A program made the position numbers and the translations under genes. 64,000 nucleotides of DNA from JACJXF01 sp038316435 (GTDB taxonomy: Bacteria > Bacteroidota > Bacteroidia > Bacteroidales > GCA-2748055), in the NCBI GenBank assembly GCA_038316435.1, contig JBBQAQ010000020.1:1-64000 (forward strand). The letters are read 5' to 3'. The notes under the pieces are model-generated. The model saw nothing but the letters and a program-made list of their open reading frames with translations, was not told the origin of the DNA and did no database searches. Shown here piece by piece: positions 52,467 to 60,308 of this stretch. Numbering within the stretch: position 1 is the stretch's first letter; each line of letters starts with the position of its first letter.

Positions 52467-53381
52467 ATGATTCGTGCAGGAGTTTTTGGTTCAGGTGAAA
52501 TATTAGAAAGTGCTTTGGATACCCTCCGGAATCATTCTGGTTTTCTCGCAACTGGTTATCATAGCAGGGCATCGATAATACATAAACAATCAGTAATTCA
52601 GCAATATTCGCGACCGGAAGATCTGATTTCGGTATCAGAAGCACTTATTATAACTAATAATCCGGGGGATTTCAGTGAAGTTATCCCTATGATTCTTAAG
52701 AATTCAAGGCATCTGCTTATTTTTCCGGATTATTCGCTTTCGTTCTACCTGCTTGAAAATATGCTCAAACTTGCTGACGAAGCGGGAGTTGTTTTCTACC
52801 TCCATCAGGATGGAATAAAAGAATGGATGAAAGAACTGGTTCACAAATACTGCGCAAAGCCTGAATATATTGAGATTTACAGCTATGTGGATAAACACCA
52901 TTTAAATCCGGGTTGCGGTATTTTTGACACATTATATAAAGCTGTTTCTGCGGTATTAAAAATAAATCCTGTGAACCCAAGAAAATTTTATACTAATCTG
53001 GTTCCCTATTATTCACCCGATCCACTTATGACTAATGTAAGACTTGTTTTTGAAAATGGAACCTCAGCAAATATTACTATAAATGGATTTTCAGAACGTA
53101 ATGAGTCGAAAATTGAAGTTTTCAGAAACGATTGCGAGGCTGTTATTGATCCCTTTGCTTCCGAAGTAAGAATAATATGTAAAAATCCTAATTCCATCCG
53201 GATTTTCAATAAGCCTCCTGACCGACAAAGCAATATTTTAAGTGAAGGATTAGACAGTTTTGCACTCAGACTTTTCTCCCCCGCTACAAACAGTGACCCG
53301 TTCGAATCGGGCATTATTGCTCATAAAACAGCGACAAATATTATCCGTCAGTTTATTCCCTATCCCGCTAGGAGTTTATAA
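52467..53381 (+). CDS. Gfo/Idh/MocA-like protein (divergent)
   Basis: A 304-residue protein. The N-terminal Rossmann-like start VFGSGEILESALDTL has only part of the GxGxxG/A dinucleotide loop, and the segment EALIITNNPGDFSEVIPMIL plus HLLIFPDYSLSFYLLENMLKLADEAGVVFYL follows the Gfo/Idh/MocA layout. The usual catalytic E-K-P motif after the Rossmann core is missing (FPDYS in its place). The C-terminal sheet domain is normal. It may be a non-catalytic or specialised sugar-binding member. It is followed by a surface-sugar transferase, suggesting a polysaccharide role. Confidence 0.65.
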   Translation: MIRAGVFGSGEILESALDTLRNHSGFLATGYHSRASIIHKQSVIQQYSRPEDLISVSEALIITNNPGDFSEVIPMILKNSRHLLIFPDYSLSFYLLENMLKLADEAGVVFYLHQDGIKEWMKELVHKYCAKPEYIEIYSYVDKHHLNPGCGIFDTLYKAVSAVLKINPVNPRKFYTNLVPYYSPDPLMTNVRLVFENGTSANITINGFSERNESKIEVFRNDCEAVIDPFASEVRIICKNPNSIRIFNKPPDRQSNILSEGLDSFALRLFSPATNSDPFESGIIAHKTATNIIRQFIPYPARSL

Positions 53382-53533
53382 TGATGTTTTTTAACTATTT
53401 TCGTAAGGTTTTTTTATTTCCAAATCCCCTGAATTTATGACTCTTAGCAGAAAGCTTTTCTATTACAAAATTTTCATGTTTATAAATACAATTAAATCAT
53501 CTTTTTTGCGTTTGCAATAGACTTACAAGCTTT

Positions 53534-54949
53534 ATGAATAAGAGAAAACAGGTTTTACGGTATTTAATCTCCGATTTTCTAAGCGCTTCGATAGCCTATT
53601 TATCGTTTTACATTTTCAGAAAAGAAATTGTAGAACCGCTCAAATTCGGGTATGATGTGCCTCTCAGTTTCAGCGATAGGTTTTACATGGGAATGCTTAT
53701 TATTCCTACGTTTTGGCTTCTTTATTATTATCTCACGGGATTTTACAAAAATATATACCGGCATTCAAGAACCGACGATTTTCTGAGAACATTTATGCAA
53801 AGTGTTTCAGGAGTACTGATTATATTTTTCCTGATCGTTCTAGACGATGAAATTCAAACCTATAAAAGTTATTACCTTCTTTTTGCCGTTCTATTTTCTT
53901 TTCATTTCTTTTTAACCCTTTTTTTCAGGCTGATTCTTACCTCCCGGACTGTACGAAAAGTTCATAACAGGGAAATCGGTTTTAATACAATTATCATCGG
54001 AAGCAACCATCAGGCTGCAGATATTTATAAAGAACTTACTGAGGCTAAATCGGCTTCAGGAAATAAAATTATAGGATTTATCAGCCTTCAAAAGCAGGAC
54101 AAATACCAATTATCTGAATTTACCCCAAACCTTGGAACGCTCAAAGAGCTTGAAAATATCATTGAAAAGGAAAATGTGGAAGAGGTCATCATTGCACTCG
54201 AAAGCTCAGAGCACGATCAGATCAGTAAAATCATCAATCATTTAGGAATGTGCAATGTGATCATCAAGGCTATTCCTGATATGTACGATATCCTCACCGG
54301 GAAAGTCAAGATGGATCATCTGTTTGGAACTCCACTCATTCTGCTTTCAAGGGATTTAATGCCCGTTTGGCAGGCAAATCTTAAACAGCTTATCGATATC
54401 ATAGTTTCTTTATTGGCGCTGTTAATTACTTCACCTTTAATCATCGTGCTTGCAATTGCTGTGAAGACAACCTCAAAAGGACCGATATTCTATAGTCATG
54501 AAAGAATTGGAAGATATGGAAAACCATTTCATATTTTTAAATTCCGTTCAATGAGGATTGACGCCGAAAAAAACGGACCTGAGCTTTCTAGCAAGGGAGA
54601 TAACCGGCTTACAAACCTTGGACGCTTCATGAGAAAATACCGACTCGATGAAATCCCTAATTTCTTTAATGTTCTCAAGGGAGAAATGTCGCTCGTAGGA
54701 CCACGACCCGAACGCCAGTATTTTATTGACCAGATCATAAAAAGAGCTCCCCATTATACACACCTTCACAAGGTAAAACCTGGTATAACCTCATGGGGAC
54801 AAGTGAAATACGGATATGCGGAAAATGTGGACCAGATGATCAGAAGACTAAGATTCGACATTCTGTATATTGAAAACATGTCGTTGTTTGTTGACTTTAA
54901 AATATTGTTTTATACGGTTCTTACGATTATCAGGGGTCGCGGAGTTTAG
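53534..54949 (+). CDS. Undecaprenyl-phosphate sugar phosphotransferase (WbaP/WcaJ type)
   Basis: A 471-residue polyprenyl-glycosylphosphotransferase. Four membrane helices (about 10-130) and a Rossmann-like regulatory domain (about 150-270) precede a re-entrant helix (LIDIIVSLLALLITSPLII). The catalytic domain has FYSHERIGRYGKPFHIFKFRSM, KYRLDEIPNFFNVLKGEMSLVGPRPER and KPGITSWGQV. It starts surface-polysaccharide repeat-unit assembly by moving a sugar phosphate to undecaprenyl phosphate. Downstream glycan genes are not in the window, so the product is unclear. Confidence 0.92.
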   Translation: MNKRKQVLRYLISDFLSASIAYLSFYIFRKEIVEPLKFGYDVPLSFSDRFYMGMLIIPTFWLLYYYLTGFYKNIYRHSRTDDFLRTFMQSVSGVLIIFFLIVLDDEIQTYKSYYLLFAVLFSFHFFLTLFFRLILTSRTVRKVHNREIGFNTIIIGSNHQAADIYKELTEAKSASGNKIIGFISLQKQDKYQLSEFTPNLGTLKELENIIEKENVEEVIIALESSEHDQISKIINHLGMCNVIIKAIPDMYDILTGKVKMDHLFGTPLILLSRDLMPVWQANLKQLIDIIVSLLALLITSPLIIVLAIAVKTTSKGPIFYSHERIGRYGKPFHIFKFRSMRIDAEKNGPELSSKGDNRLTNLGRFMRKYRLDEIPNFFNVLKGEMSLVGPRPERQYFIDQIIKRAPHYTHLHKVKPGITSWGQVKYGYAENVDQMIRRLRFDILYIENMSLFVDFKILFYTVLTIIRGRGV

Positions 54950-54966
54950 GGGAAATTATCTCCTGA

Positions 54967-55563
54967 TTAAATCATGCCCATTTCAATCAACTGAATAATA
55001 TACTCAATCATCTTGTCTTCCTCATCTGTCTCAGGACTATAAGGCGTTTTAAGATTAGAGCCAAAAACACGGGCAACAGCCTGCCAGAATCCCGCTGAGA
55101 AATTGCCCTTCACATCCTGCACTACTGCATACGTTGTGCTGCCTGTCTCCCTGTAAACAAGTTTGATAAGAATTCTACCCTGACTTATGGTCAATTTTTT
55201 CAGATTGTCTTCAAATTCAGCTCTCAGCTGGTCTTCAGTCTGATTGATAAACTGTTTTTTTTGCCTTTCATTTCTCATGGAGGCCAATCTCAGATCAAGA
55301 TCCCGTAATTTGTTTCCGGCAATCTTTGCGTAGGGATAGGCTGCTTTTACATTGCGGATAAGTCTTCTGTATTTCCAATGTTCCCATTTGCTACTAAAAG
55401 CCATTGGGTAAATATTCAACTCAGGGATTGAAGAAACAAGGATGGTATCTTTGCCTATAATCCTAGCCTGCATAATATTAAGAGTATCCTTGCCTTTCCT
55501 GACTTGCGAAAAGCCTGAAAAAGTAACCGATAAAAGTAGCAGCAATACAAGTTTTTGTTTCAT
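54967..55563 (-). CDS. DUF4294-family exported protein
   Basis: A 198-residue exported protein. The signal peptide runs to SFSGFSQ near residue 20. The body has PELNIYPMAF, then WKYRRLIRNVKAAYPYAKIAGNKL and RDLDLRLASMRNERQKKQFI, which matches DUF4294 of Bacteroidota. The function is unknown. The gene converges on the sugar transferase with only 17 bases between. Confidence 0.82.
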   Translation of the reverse strand: MKQKLVLLLLLSVTFSGFSQVRKGKDTLNIMQARIIGKDTILVSSIPELNIYPMAFSSKWEHWKYRRLIRNVKAAYPYAKIAGNKLRDLDLRLASMRNERQKKQFINQTEDQLRAEFEDNLKKLTISQGRILIKLVYRETGSTTYAVVQDVKGNFSAGFWQAVARVFGSNLKTPYSPETDEEDKMIEYIIQLIEMGMI

Positions 55564-55684
55564 GATTGAAATCCTTAAACGCCTGACAGCGGCAAAGGGT
55601 TCACAAAAATACTAAAAGCTTTGTAATGCATTCAGAGCTTGCTCATGTTTTTAAAAGTTTAATTGCGCTGTGTTTTCTAATCCT

Positions 55685-55692
55685 TATATTTG
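55685..55692 (+). promoter_or_regulatory. -7 box of the CDGSH-fusion gene
   Basis: TATATTTG is an exact TAnnTTTG, 37 bases before the ATG at 55729. Confidence 0.45.
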
Positions 55693-55728
55693 CTGAAATT
55701 CAGGCTTCATCAAATTAGCTAATTGTTT

Positions 55729-56232
55729 ATGAGTACTAACGACAGAAAATATACAAACGGTGAAATTACCGTTTACTGGAAACCTTCTAGTTGCATACAT
55801 GCCACAACATGTTTCAGAGAACTTCTTGAAGTCTTTAACCCAAGAAAAAGACCATGGGTGAACATGGAGGGCGCTCCAACCAACAGAATTATTGAAGTAG
55901 TTGACAAATGCCCAACTCAGGCAATTTACTGGAAATACAATAAGGATTTAACTCCTGCGGAGCTTTCAGGGGAGACAAATCCAGGTAAGGAATTAACTCC
56001 TGAAGATGTATTATCTGATCAAAAGGAGGAGCAGGAAGATGATGTAACGGGAAGTGCAAGTATCAGTGTCATGAAAAACGGTCCGCTTCTGGTGGAAGGT
56101 GATTTCAAGGTAGTTGGAACCGATGGCGAGGAACTCAAACCTATGATTATGACCTCATTCTGTAGATGCGGTCATTCCAAAGCCCAACCATATTGCGATG
56201 GAACACACAGAAAAGTAGTGTTTCAGGGTTAA
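55729..56232 (+). CDS. Fer4_19-CDGSH iron-sulfur fusion protein
   Basis: About 167 residues. The N-terminal part (about 8-80) is a divergent mono-cluster ferredoxin-like domain (YWKPSSCIHATTCFRELLEVFNPRKRPWV, with VVDKCPTQAIYW). A linker rich in Glu/Asp follows, and the C-terminal CDGSH domain has CRCGHSKAQPYCDGTHRKVVF, the 2Fe-2S ligands (three Cys, one His). Such proteins may move electrons or clusters. A start at TTG 55723 is possible but ATG 55729 is better. A second, single CDGSH gene follows 131 bases on. Confidence 0.88.
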   Translation: MSTNDRKYTNGEITVYWKPSSCIHATTCFRELLEVFNPRKRPWVNMEGAPTNRIIEVVDKCPTQAIYWKYNKDLTPAELSGETNPGKELTPEDVLSDQKEEQEDDVTGSASISVMKNGPLLVEGDFKVVGTDGEELKPMIMTSFCRCGHSKAQPYCDGTHRKVVFQG

Positions 56233-56363
56233 GGAGATAAAATGTTGAAATATGACGAGAACAGATTGAACATCTATTTCACAAAAAAATCTCCAGGCTA
56301 AGACCAAAACTTAAGTATACCTTTATTGTTTAAGTATAGATTTCTTTATCTAATATTTTAAAC

Positions 56364-56552
56364 ATGGAAAACAAAGTTTTATTTACAGCATTGTTGAACG
56401 GACCTCTTCAGGTAACCGGGAAATTTACTATTAAAGGCTCTGACGGTAAAACTATTGATGCTCCTGATCCTTCATACCTTTGCAGATGCGGTGGATCGGC
56501 TAATAAGCCATTTTGCGATGGTTCGCATAAAAAGAATGAGTTTCATGGGTAA
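56364..56552 (+). CDS. Small CDGSH iron-sulfur protein
   Basis: A 62-residue protein with one CDGSH motif: LCRCGGSANKPFCDGSHKKNEF, matching 2Fe-2S binding by three Cys and one His. It begins VLFTALLNGPLQVTGKFTIKGSDGK, similar to the start of the second domain in the preceding gene, so the two are related. The stop codon is embedded in the left arm of a 12-bp hairpin. Confidence 0.88.
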   Translation: MENKVLFTALLNGPLQVTGKFTIKGSDGKTIDAPDPSYLCRCGGSANKPFCDGSHKKNEFHG

Positions 56553-56615
56553 GACCATAGACGATGGACGATGAGCGATAGGTTAGAACACAACTATGGT
56601 CTATGGTCTTTCACT
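56551..56615 (+). terminator. 12-bp inverted repeat at the CDGSH gene end
   Basis: AAGACCATAGAC (56551-56562) and GTCTATGGTCTT (56599-56610) pair perfectly. The left arm starts inside the stop codon (56550-56552), and the spacer repeats GACGATG units. The tail TTTCAC is weak, so termination is likely but not certain. Confidence 0.55.
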
Positions 56616-56674
56616 TAAAACAGTCTCAAAAAGCCTTTTTATTCTTTTCGTAACGGAATTTATAGAATTCGTTC

Positions 56675-56682
56675 TATTTTTG
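56675..56682 (+). promoter_or_regulatory. -7 box of glnS
   Basis: TATTTTTG is an exact TAnnTTTG, 20 bases before the ATG at 56703. Confidence 0.5.
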
Positions 56683-56702
56683 TGGATTGAAAAAAGAACT
56701 CT

Positions 56703-58394
56703 ATGAATACTATTGCCGGAGAACCCGTTGAAGAAAAAAAATCTCAGAATTTTGTTGCGCAGCTTGTTGAAGAAGATGTAAAAGCGGGTAAAAACTCCTC
56801 ACTTGTACATACCAGATTCCCGCCAGAGCCCAATGGATATCTGCATATCGGACATGCCAAGGCGATCTGTATCGACTTTGGTATGGCCCGCGATTTTGGT
56901 GGAAAAACAAATCTGCGTTTCGATGATACAAATCCCGCTAAAGAAGAAACTGAATATGTCGAATCCATTAAGGAAGATATCAGATGGCTTGGTTTTGACT
57001 GGCAAGATCGCGAATATTACACATCCGACTATTTCGATCAGCTGTATGAATGGGCGGTACAGCTCATCAAAGCTGGAAAAGCATACGTGGACGATCAGAG
57101 TAGCGAGGTAATTGCGGAACAAAAAGGTACTCCAACCATTCCCGGAAAGGAAAGCCCATTCAGAAACCGCTCAGTAAGCGAAAATCTGGATCTTTTTGAG
57201 AGGATGAAAAACGGCGAATTTGATGAAGGCAGTCATGTTCTTCGCGCAAAAATCGATATGTCAGCACCCAACATGCACCTTCGTGATCCGCTGATGTACC
57301 GCATTTTAAAGAAACCTCATCACAGAACCGGCGACAAATGGTGCATTTATCCTATGTACGATTATGCACACGGTCAATCGGATTATATTGAGGGAATCAC
57401 TCATTCCATCTGCACTCTTGAATTTGAGGTACACCGTCCTTTGTATTACTGGTTTCTCGACCAGATTTATGAAGAGGGAAAAGCCAGACCGCGACAGATT
57501 GAGTTTGCTCGCTTGAACCTGAGCTACACCATTATGAGTAAGCGGAAACTCCTTGAACTGGTGCAGAAAAAATATGTATCAGGCTGGGACGATCCCCGCA
57601 TGCCTACCCTATCCGGAATGCGACGCAGAGGTTATACTCCCGCTGCAATACGAAATTTTGTGGATACAATTGGTGTGACAAAAACCGACAGTGTGAGCGA
57701 CATACTTCTTCTGGAACACAGTGTTCGCGAAGATCTTAACCACATTGCACCTAGGGTGATGGCGGTTATGAATCCCCTGAAAATGATAATCACAAATTAT
57801 CCTGAAGGAAAAACTGAAGAGCTGGAAACCCAGAATAATCCTGAAGATGAGACCGCAGGCAATCGGATGATTCCTTTCAGCAGGGAAATTTATATTGAAC
57901 AAGATGATTTTATGATTGATCCCCCGGGGAAATTTTTCAGACTTGCTCCCGGTAAGGAAGTAAGATTAAAATCGGCATTTATTGTGCGTTGCGATAGTCA
58001 CAAATTAAATTCAGAAACGGGAGCCGTTGAAGAAATTTATTGCACTTATTTTCCCGAAACCCGCAGCGGTGGCGCAGAAGCCAGCCGAAAAGTTAAAGGA
58101 ACACTGCATTGGGTGTCGGTTCAGCATGCACTAAAAGCCGAAGTAAGACTTTATGACAGGCTGTTCAGCGAGCCCGAACCCGACGGGAATAAGGATATTG
58201 ATTTCAAAGAGTTTCTGAATCCCCTATCCAACAAAGTTTCTGAATGTTTTGTAGAACCCGGTTTGGCCAATGCAAAGCCACTGGAACATTTCCAGTTTCA
58301 GAGAGTCGGATATTTTAATGTGGATCCTGATTCTCAGACGGGTAGATTGGTGTTTAATAGGACTGTGGCGTTGAAGGATAGTTGGAATAAGTAA
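56703..58394 (+). CDS. glnS: Glutaminyl-tRNA synthetase
   Basis: A 563-residue class I synthetase. HIGH is in FPPEPNGYLHIGHAKAICIDFG (48-51), and the second signature in LSYTIMSKRKL. The acceptor/CP1 region (YSFCTLEFE-type) is seen as GITHSICTLEFEVHRP. The C-terminal beta-barrels bind the anticodon. Direct GlnRS means this species does not depend on the Asp/Glu amidotransferase route for Gln-tRNA. Two bases separate it from an ATP-grasp gene, and a tRNA-Gln lies 1.3 kb downstream. Confidence 0.96.
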   Translation: MNTIAGEPVEEKKSQNFVAQLVEEDVKAGKNSSLVHTRFPPEPNGYLHIGHAKAICIDFGMARDFGGKTNLRFDDTNPAKEETEYVESIKEDIRWLGFDWQDREYYTSDYFDQLYEWAVQLIKAGKAYVDDQSSEVIAEQKGTPTIPGKESPFRNRSVSENLDLFERMKNGEFDEGSHVLRAKIDMSAPNMHLRDPLMYRILKKPHHRTGDKWCIYPMYDYAHGQSDYIEGITHSICTLEFEVHRPLYYWFLDQIYEEGKARPRQIEFARLNLSYTIMSKRKLLELVQKKYVSGWDDPRMPTLSGMRRRGYTPAAIRNFVDTIGVTKTDSVSDILLLEHSVREDLNHIAPRVMAVMNPLKMIITNYPEGKTEELETQNNPEDETAGNRMIPFSREIYIEQDDFMIDPPGKFFRLAPGKEVRLKSAFIVRCDSHKLNSETGAVEEIYCTYFPETRSGGAEASRKVKGTLHWVSVQHALKAEVRLYDRLFSEPEPDGNKDIDFKEFLNPLSNKVSECFVEPGLANAKPLEHFQFQRVGYFNVDPDSQTGRLVFNRTVALKDSWNK

Positions 58395-58396
58395 AC

Positions 58397-59563
58397 ATGT
58401 TCCTAATCGACAAACCCTTCGTATCAGATTTTCTGATTAAAACAATACGAGACAAGCAGTATAAAATTATCGCAACTCCTGAAGCAAAGCAATTAATTTC
58501 AGAGGGAGGATTAAACTGGATAAGCGAAGAAGAAGCAATTAAAATTATCCGGAAGAATCCTGATACGCGACTGTATACCAATTCAGAAAATTCAATCGCC
58601 TGGATTGTGAAGAATCTTGAATTCACGGCATATCCAAAGCAAATTCAGCTTTTCAAGAATAAGGCAACTTTCAGAGAACTCATTAAGGATATGTTTCCCG
58701 GGTTTTTCTACAGAACCATTAATTACAGGGATATTGCGGCTTTTGAACCGGAGGAAACAAATTTCCCTTTTGTAATAAAGCCTGTAGCCGGATTTTTTAG
58801 TTTAGGAGTTCATGTGATACACACTCCGTCCGATTGGAAAATTGCCCAATCTGAACTGACTGATATTTCATTTCAGAGTTTGTATCCAAGAGAAGTTCTC
58901 GATACATCCGGGTTTATCATCGAGGAATATATTGAAGGCGAGGAATACGCCATGGACTGCTATTTCAACAATTTCGGGCGGGCAGTGGTATTAAGCATCT
59001 ACCACCACAAATTTTCGTCGGGTAAAGATGTCAGCGACAGAGTTTATTCGACCTCAGAAGAGATTCTTTTCAGGCACAAAAAAGAAATCGAAGATTTTTT
59101 AAATTCAGTTGGCAAGCTTGCGGAATTAAGGAATTTCCCGGTGCATGTTGAAATCAGGATAGATGCAAAAGGAAAAATACGCCCGATTGAATTCAATCCA
59201 CTGAGGTTCGGCGGCTGGTGCACCACTGCGGATTTGTCGTGGTATGCATTCGGATTCAATTCCTACGAATATTATATGGAGAGCAAGGTGCCAGACTGGG
59301 AAAAGATTTTTAAAAACAAAGATCAAAAAATATACAGTTTGGTAATTTTAAATAATAACTCCGGTTACAAGGCATCTGAAATTGATTATTTTGATTTTAA
59401 GCTCCTTGAAAAGGATTTTGAGAAGATTTTGATCACCAGGAAAACCGATAATAATAAACAACCGCTTTTTGCTTTTCTGTTTACAGAAACCAGCATGAAT
59501 AATAAAGAAGAGCTGGACAGGATTCTTGTTTCAGATTTAAGGAAGTACATTATTACCCGATAA
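58397..59563 (+). CDS. ATP-grasp domain protein, function unknown
   Basis: A 388-residue protein. The central part is an ATP-grasp fold: FPFVIKPVAGFFSLGV (phosphate loop), FIIEEYIEGEEYAMDCYF and VHVEIRIDAKGKIRPIEFNPLRFGGW, with metal-site Glu and Asn. The N-terminal 90 residues resemble the pre-ATP-grasp domain. Family members join a carboxylate to an amine using ATP; the substrate here is unknown. The gene is two bases after glnS, so its product is made with glutaminyl-tRNA synthetase. It is not Ddl, CarB or PurK. Confidence 0.78.
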   Translation: MFLIDKPFVSDFLIKTIRDKQYKIIATPEAKQLISEGGLNWISEEEAIKIIRKNPDTRLYTNSENSIAWIVKNLEFTAYPKQIQLFKNKATFRELIKDMFPGFFYRTINYRDIAAFEPEETNFPFVIKPVAGFFSLGVHVIHTPSDWKIAQSELTDISFQSLYPREVLDTSGFIIEEYIEGEEYAMDCYFNNFGRAVVLSIYHHKFSSGKDVSDRVYSTSEEILFRHKKEIEDFLNSVGKLAELRNFPVHVEIRIDAKGKIRPIEFNPLRFGGWCTTADLSWYAFGFNSYEYYMESKVPDWEKIFKNKDQKIYSLVILNNNSGYKASEIDYFDFKLLEKDFEKILITRKTDNNKQPLFAFLFTETSMNNKEELDRILVSDLRKYIITR

Positions 59564-59671
59564 TCCCGAAACTACTACCGTTCCTCATTGAAGCGTGACA
59601 TATCCCCCGTTACCTCGTTACCAATTTAAAAAAACCCTCCCATTCCGCCAAATAAAATAAAAACCAAAATA

Positions 59672-59702
59672 TTTCTGTAACTACAAAAAATTACTACTTT
59701 TG
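59672..59702 (+). promoter_or_regulatory. Promoter of tRNA-Gln
   Basis: TTTC (59672-59675), 19 bases, TACTTTTG (59695-59702): one mismatch from TTTG-N19-TAnnTTTG. The tRNA begins 12 bases later. Confidence 0.6.
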
Positions 59703-59713
59703 CCCTCCCAAAC

Positions 59714-59786
59714 TGTCCTGTGGTGTAATTGGCAACACGTCTGATTCTGGATCAGAAGAGTTCAGGTTCGAGACCTGACAGGACAA
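59714..59786 (+). tRNA. tRNA-Gln (anticodon CUG)
   Basis: A 73-base cloverleaf. Acceptor arms TGTCCTG (59714-59720) and CAGGACA (59779-59785) pair fully, with discriminator A at 59786. The D arm is GTG-TAATTGGCAA-CAC. The anticodon arm TCTGA-TTCTGGA-TCAGA has CTG at 59747-59749. The T arm is TCAGG-TTCGAGA-CCTGA. The 3' CCA is not encoded; CAA follows. The anticodon reads CAG. Confidence 0.96.
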
Positions 59787-59811
59787 CAATTTAAGATCTC
59801 ATATTCTTTAT

Positions 59812-59850
59812 AACCGCTTGTAATCGATGATTTCAGGCGGTTTCTTTATT
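59812..59850 (+). terminator. Terminator of tRNA-Gln
   Basis: AACCGCTTG (59812-59820) pairs with CAGGCGGTT (59834-59842), with one G-U pair, followed by TCTTTATTT. Confidence 0.7.
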
Positions 59851-60140
59851 TACTGGCTCTCATAATTTTCACAAATACTCCTTAAAAACAGCGAATACCT
59901 CAAGATTGCAAATTCTTCATTACTAAGTTCAAACATAAAATCATTTGGGAAGCGTTTGATGTTTCAGCGGACTGCCTGCTTCAGAACCTTTGTCTCAACA
60001 GTATAAAGTATTGCCAGATTATGATCAAGTAAAACTTTCTTATCTCTAATAAGGTAGATCTTGCTGGATATTATTTCAACCGGGATAATTAGGCTGTTGC
60101 GAGCTTTTGTAATTATTTCGACCTTGGCTTGCGTAAATTT
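59850..60140 (-). pseudogene. ORF6N-domain gene remnant
   Basis: The minus strand from about 60140 to 59850 reads LIIPVEIISSKIYLIRDKKV and LLDHNLAILYTVETKVLKQAV, then after an in-frame TGA, NIKRFPNDFMFELSNEEFAI. This follows the ORF6N pattern (IenKIylIRgqkVmLDsDLAeLYgVetk, then VKRNieRFPeDFmFqL). The stop at 59964-59966 replaces the Arg of the conserved Val-Lys/Arg-Arg-Asn. The frame continues past it to a TAA at 59850-59852, so both a nonsense change and C-terminal loss are present. ORF6N proteins are phage-associated DNA-binding or antirepressor-type proteins. A 25-bp palindrome lies immediately upstream. Confidence 0.75.
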
Positions 60141-60152
60141 AATTAATTATTT

Positions 60153-60177
60153 TTGAGGTCACAATTTGTGACCTCAA
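60153..60177. promoter_or_regulatory. 25-bp perfect palindrome upstream of the ORF6N remnant
   Basis: TTGAGGTCACAA (60153-60164), central T, and TTGTGACCTCAA (60166-60177) are exact complements. A perfect 12-bp half-site with a 1-base centre looks like a protein-binding operator. Its position just ahead of the decayed ORF6N gene suggests it was that gene's control site. Confidence 0.6.
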
Positions 60178-60308
60178 GTTTCATTGTATAAGAGTCTTGA
60201 TTGGTTTTGGCGGCGTTTTGAGTAATAGAATGGTTATAATTCCCGCCAAAGAGAAAATTAACATTAAAAAAACGAAAAATTAATGTTTGCTTAGATTCTG
60301 ACCTGAAT

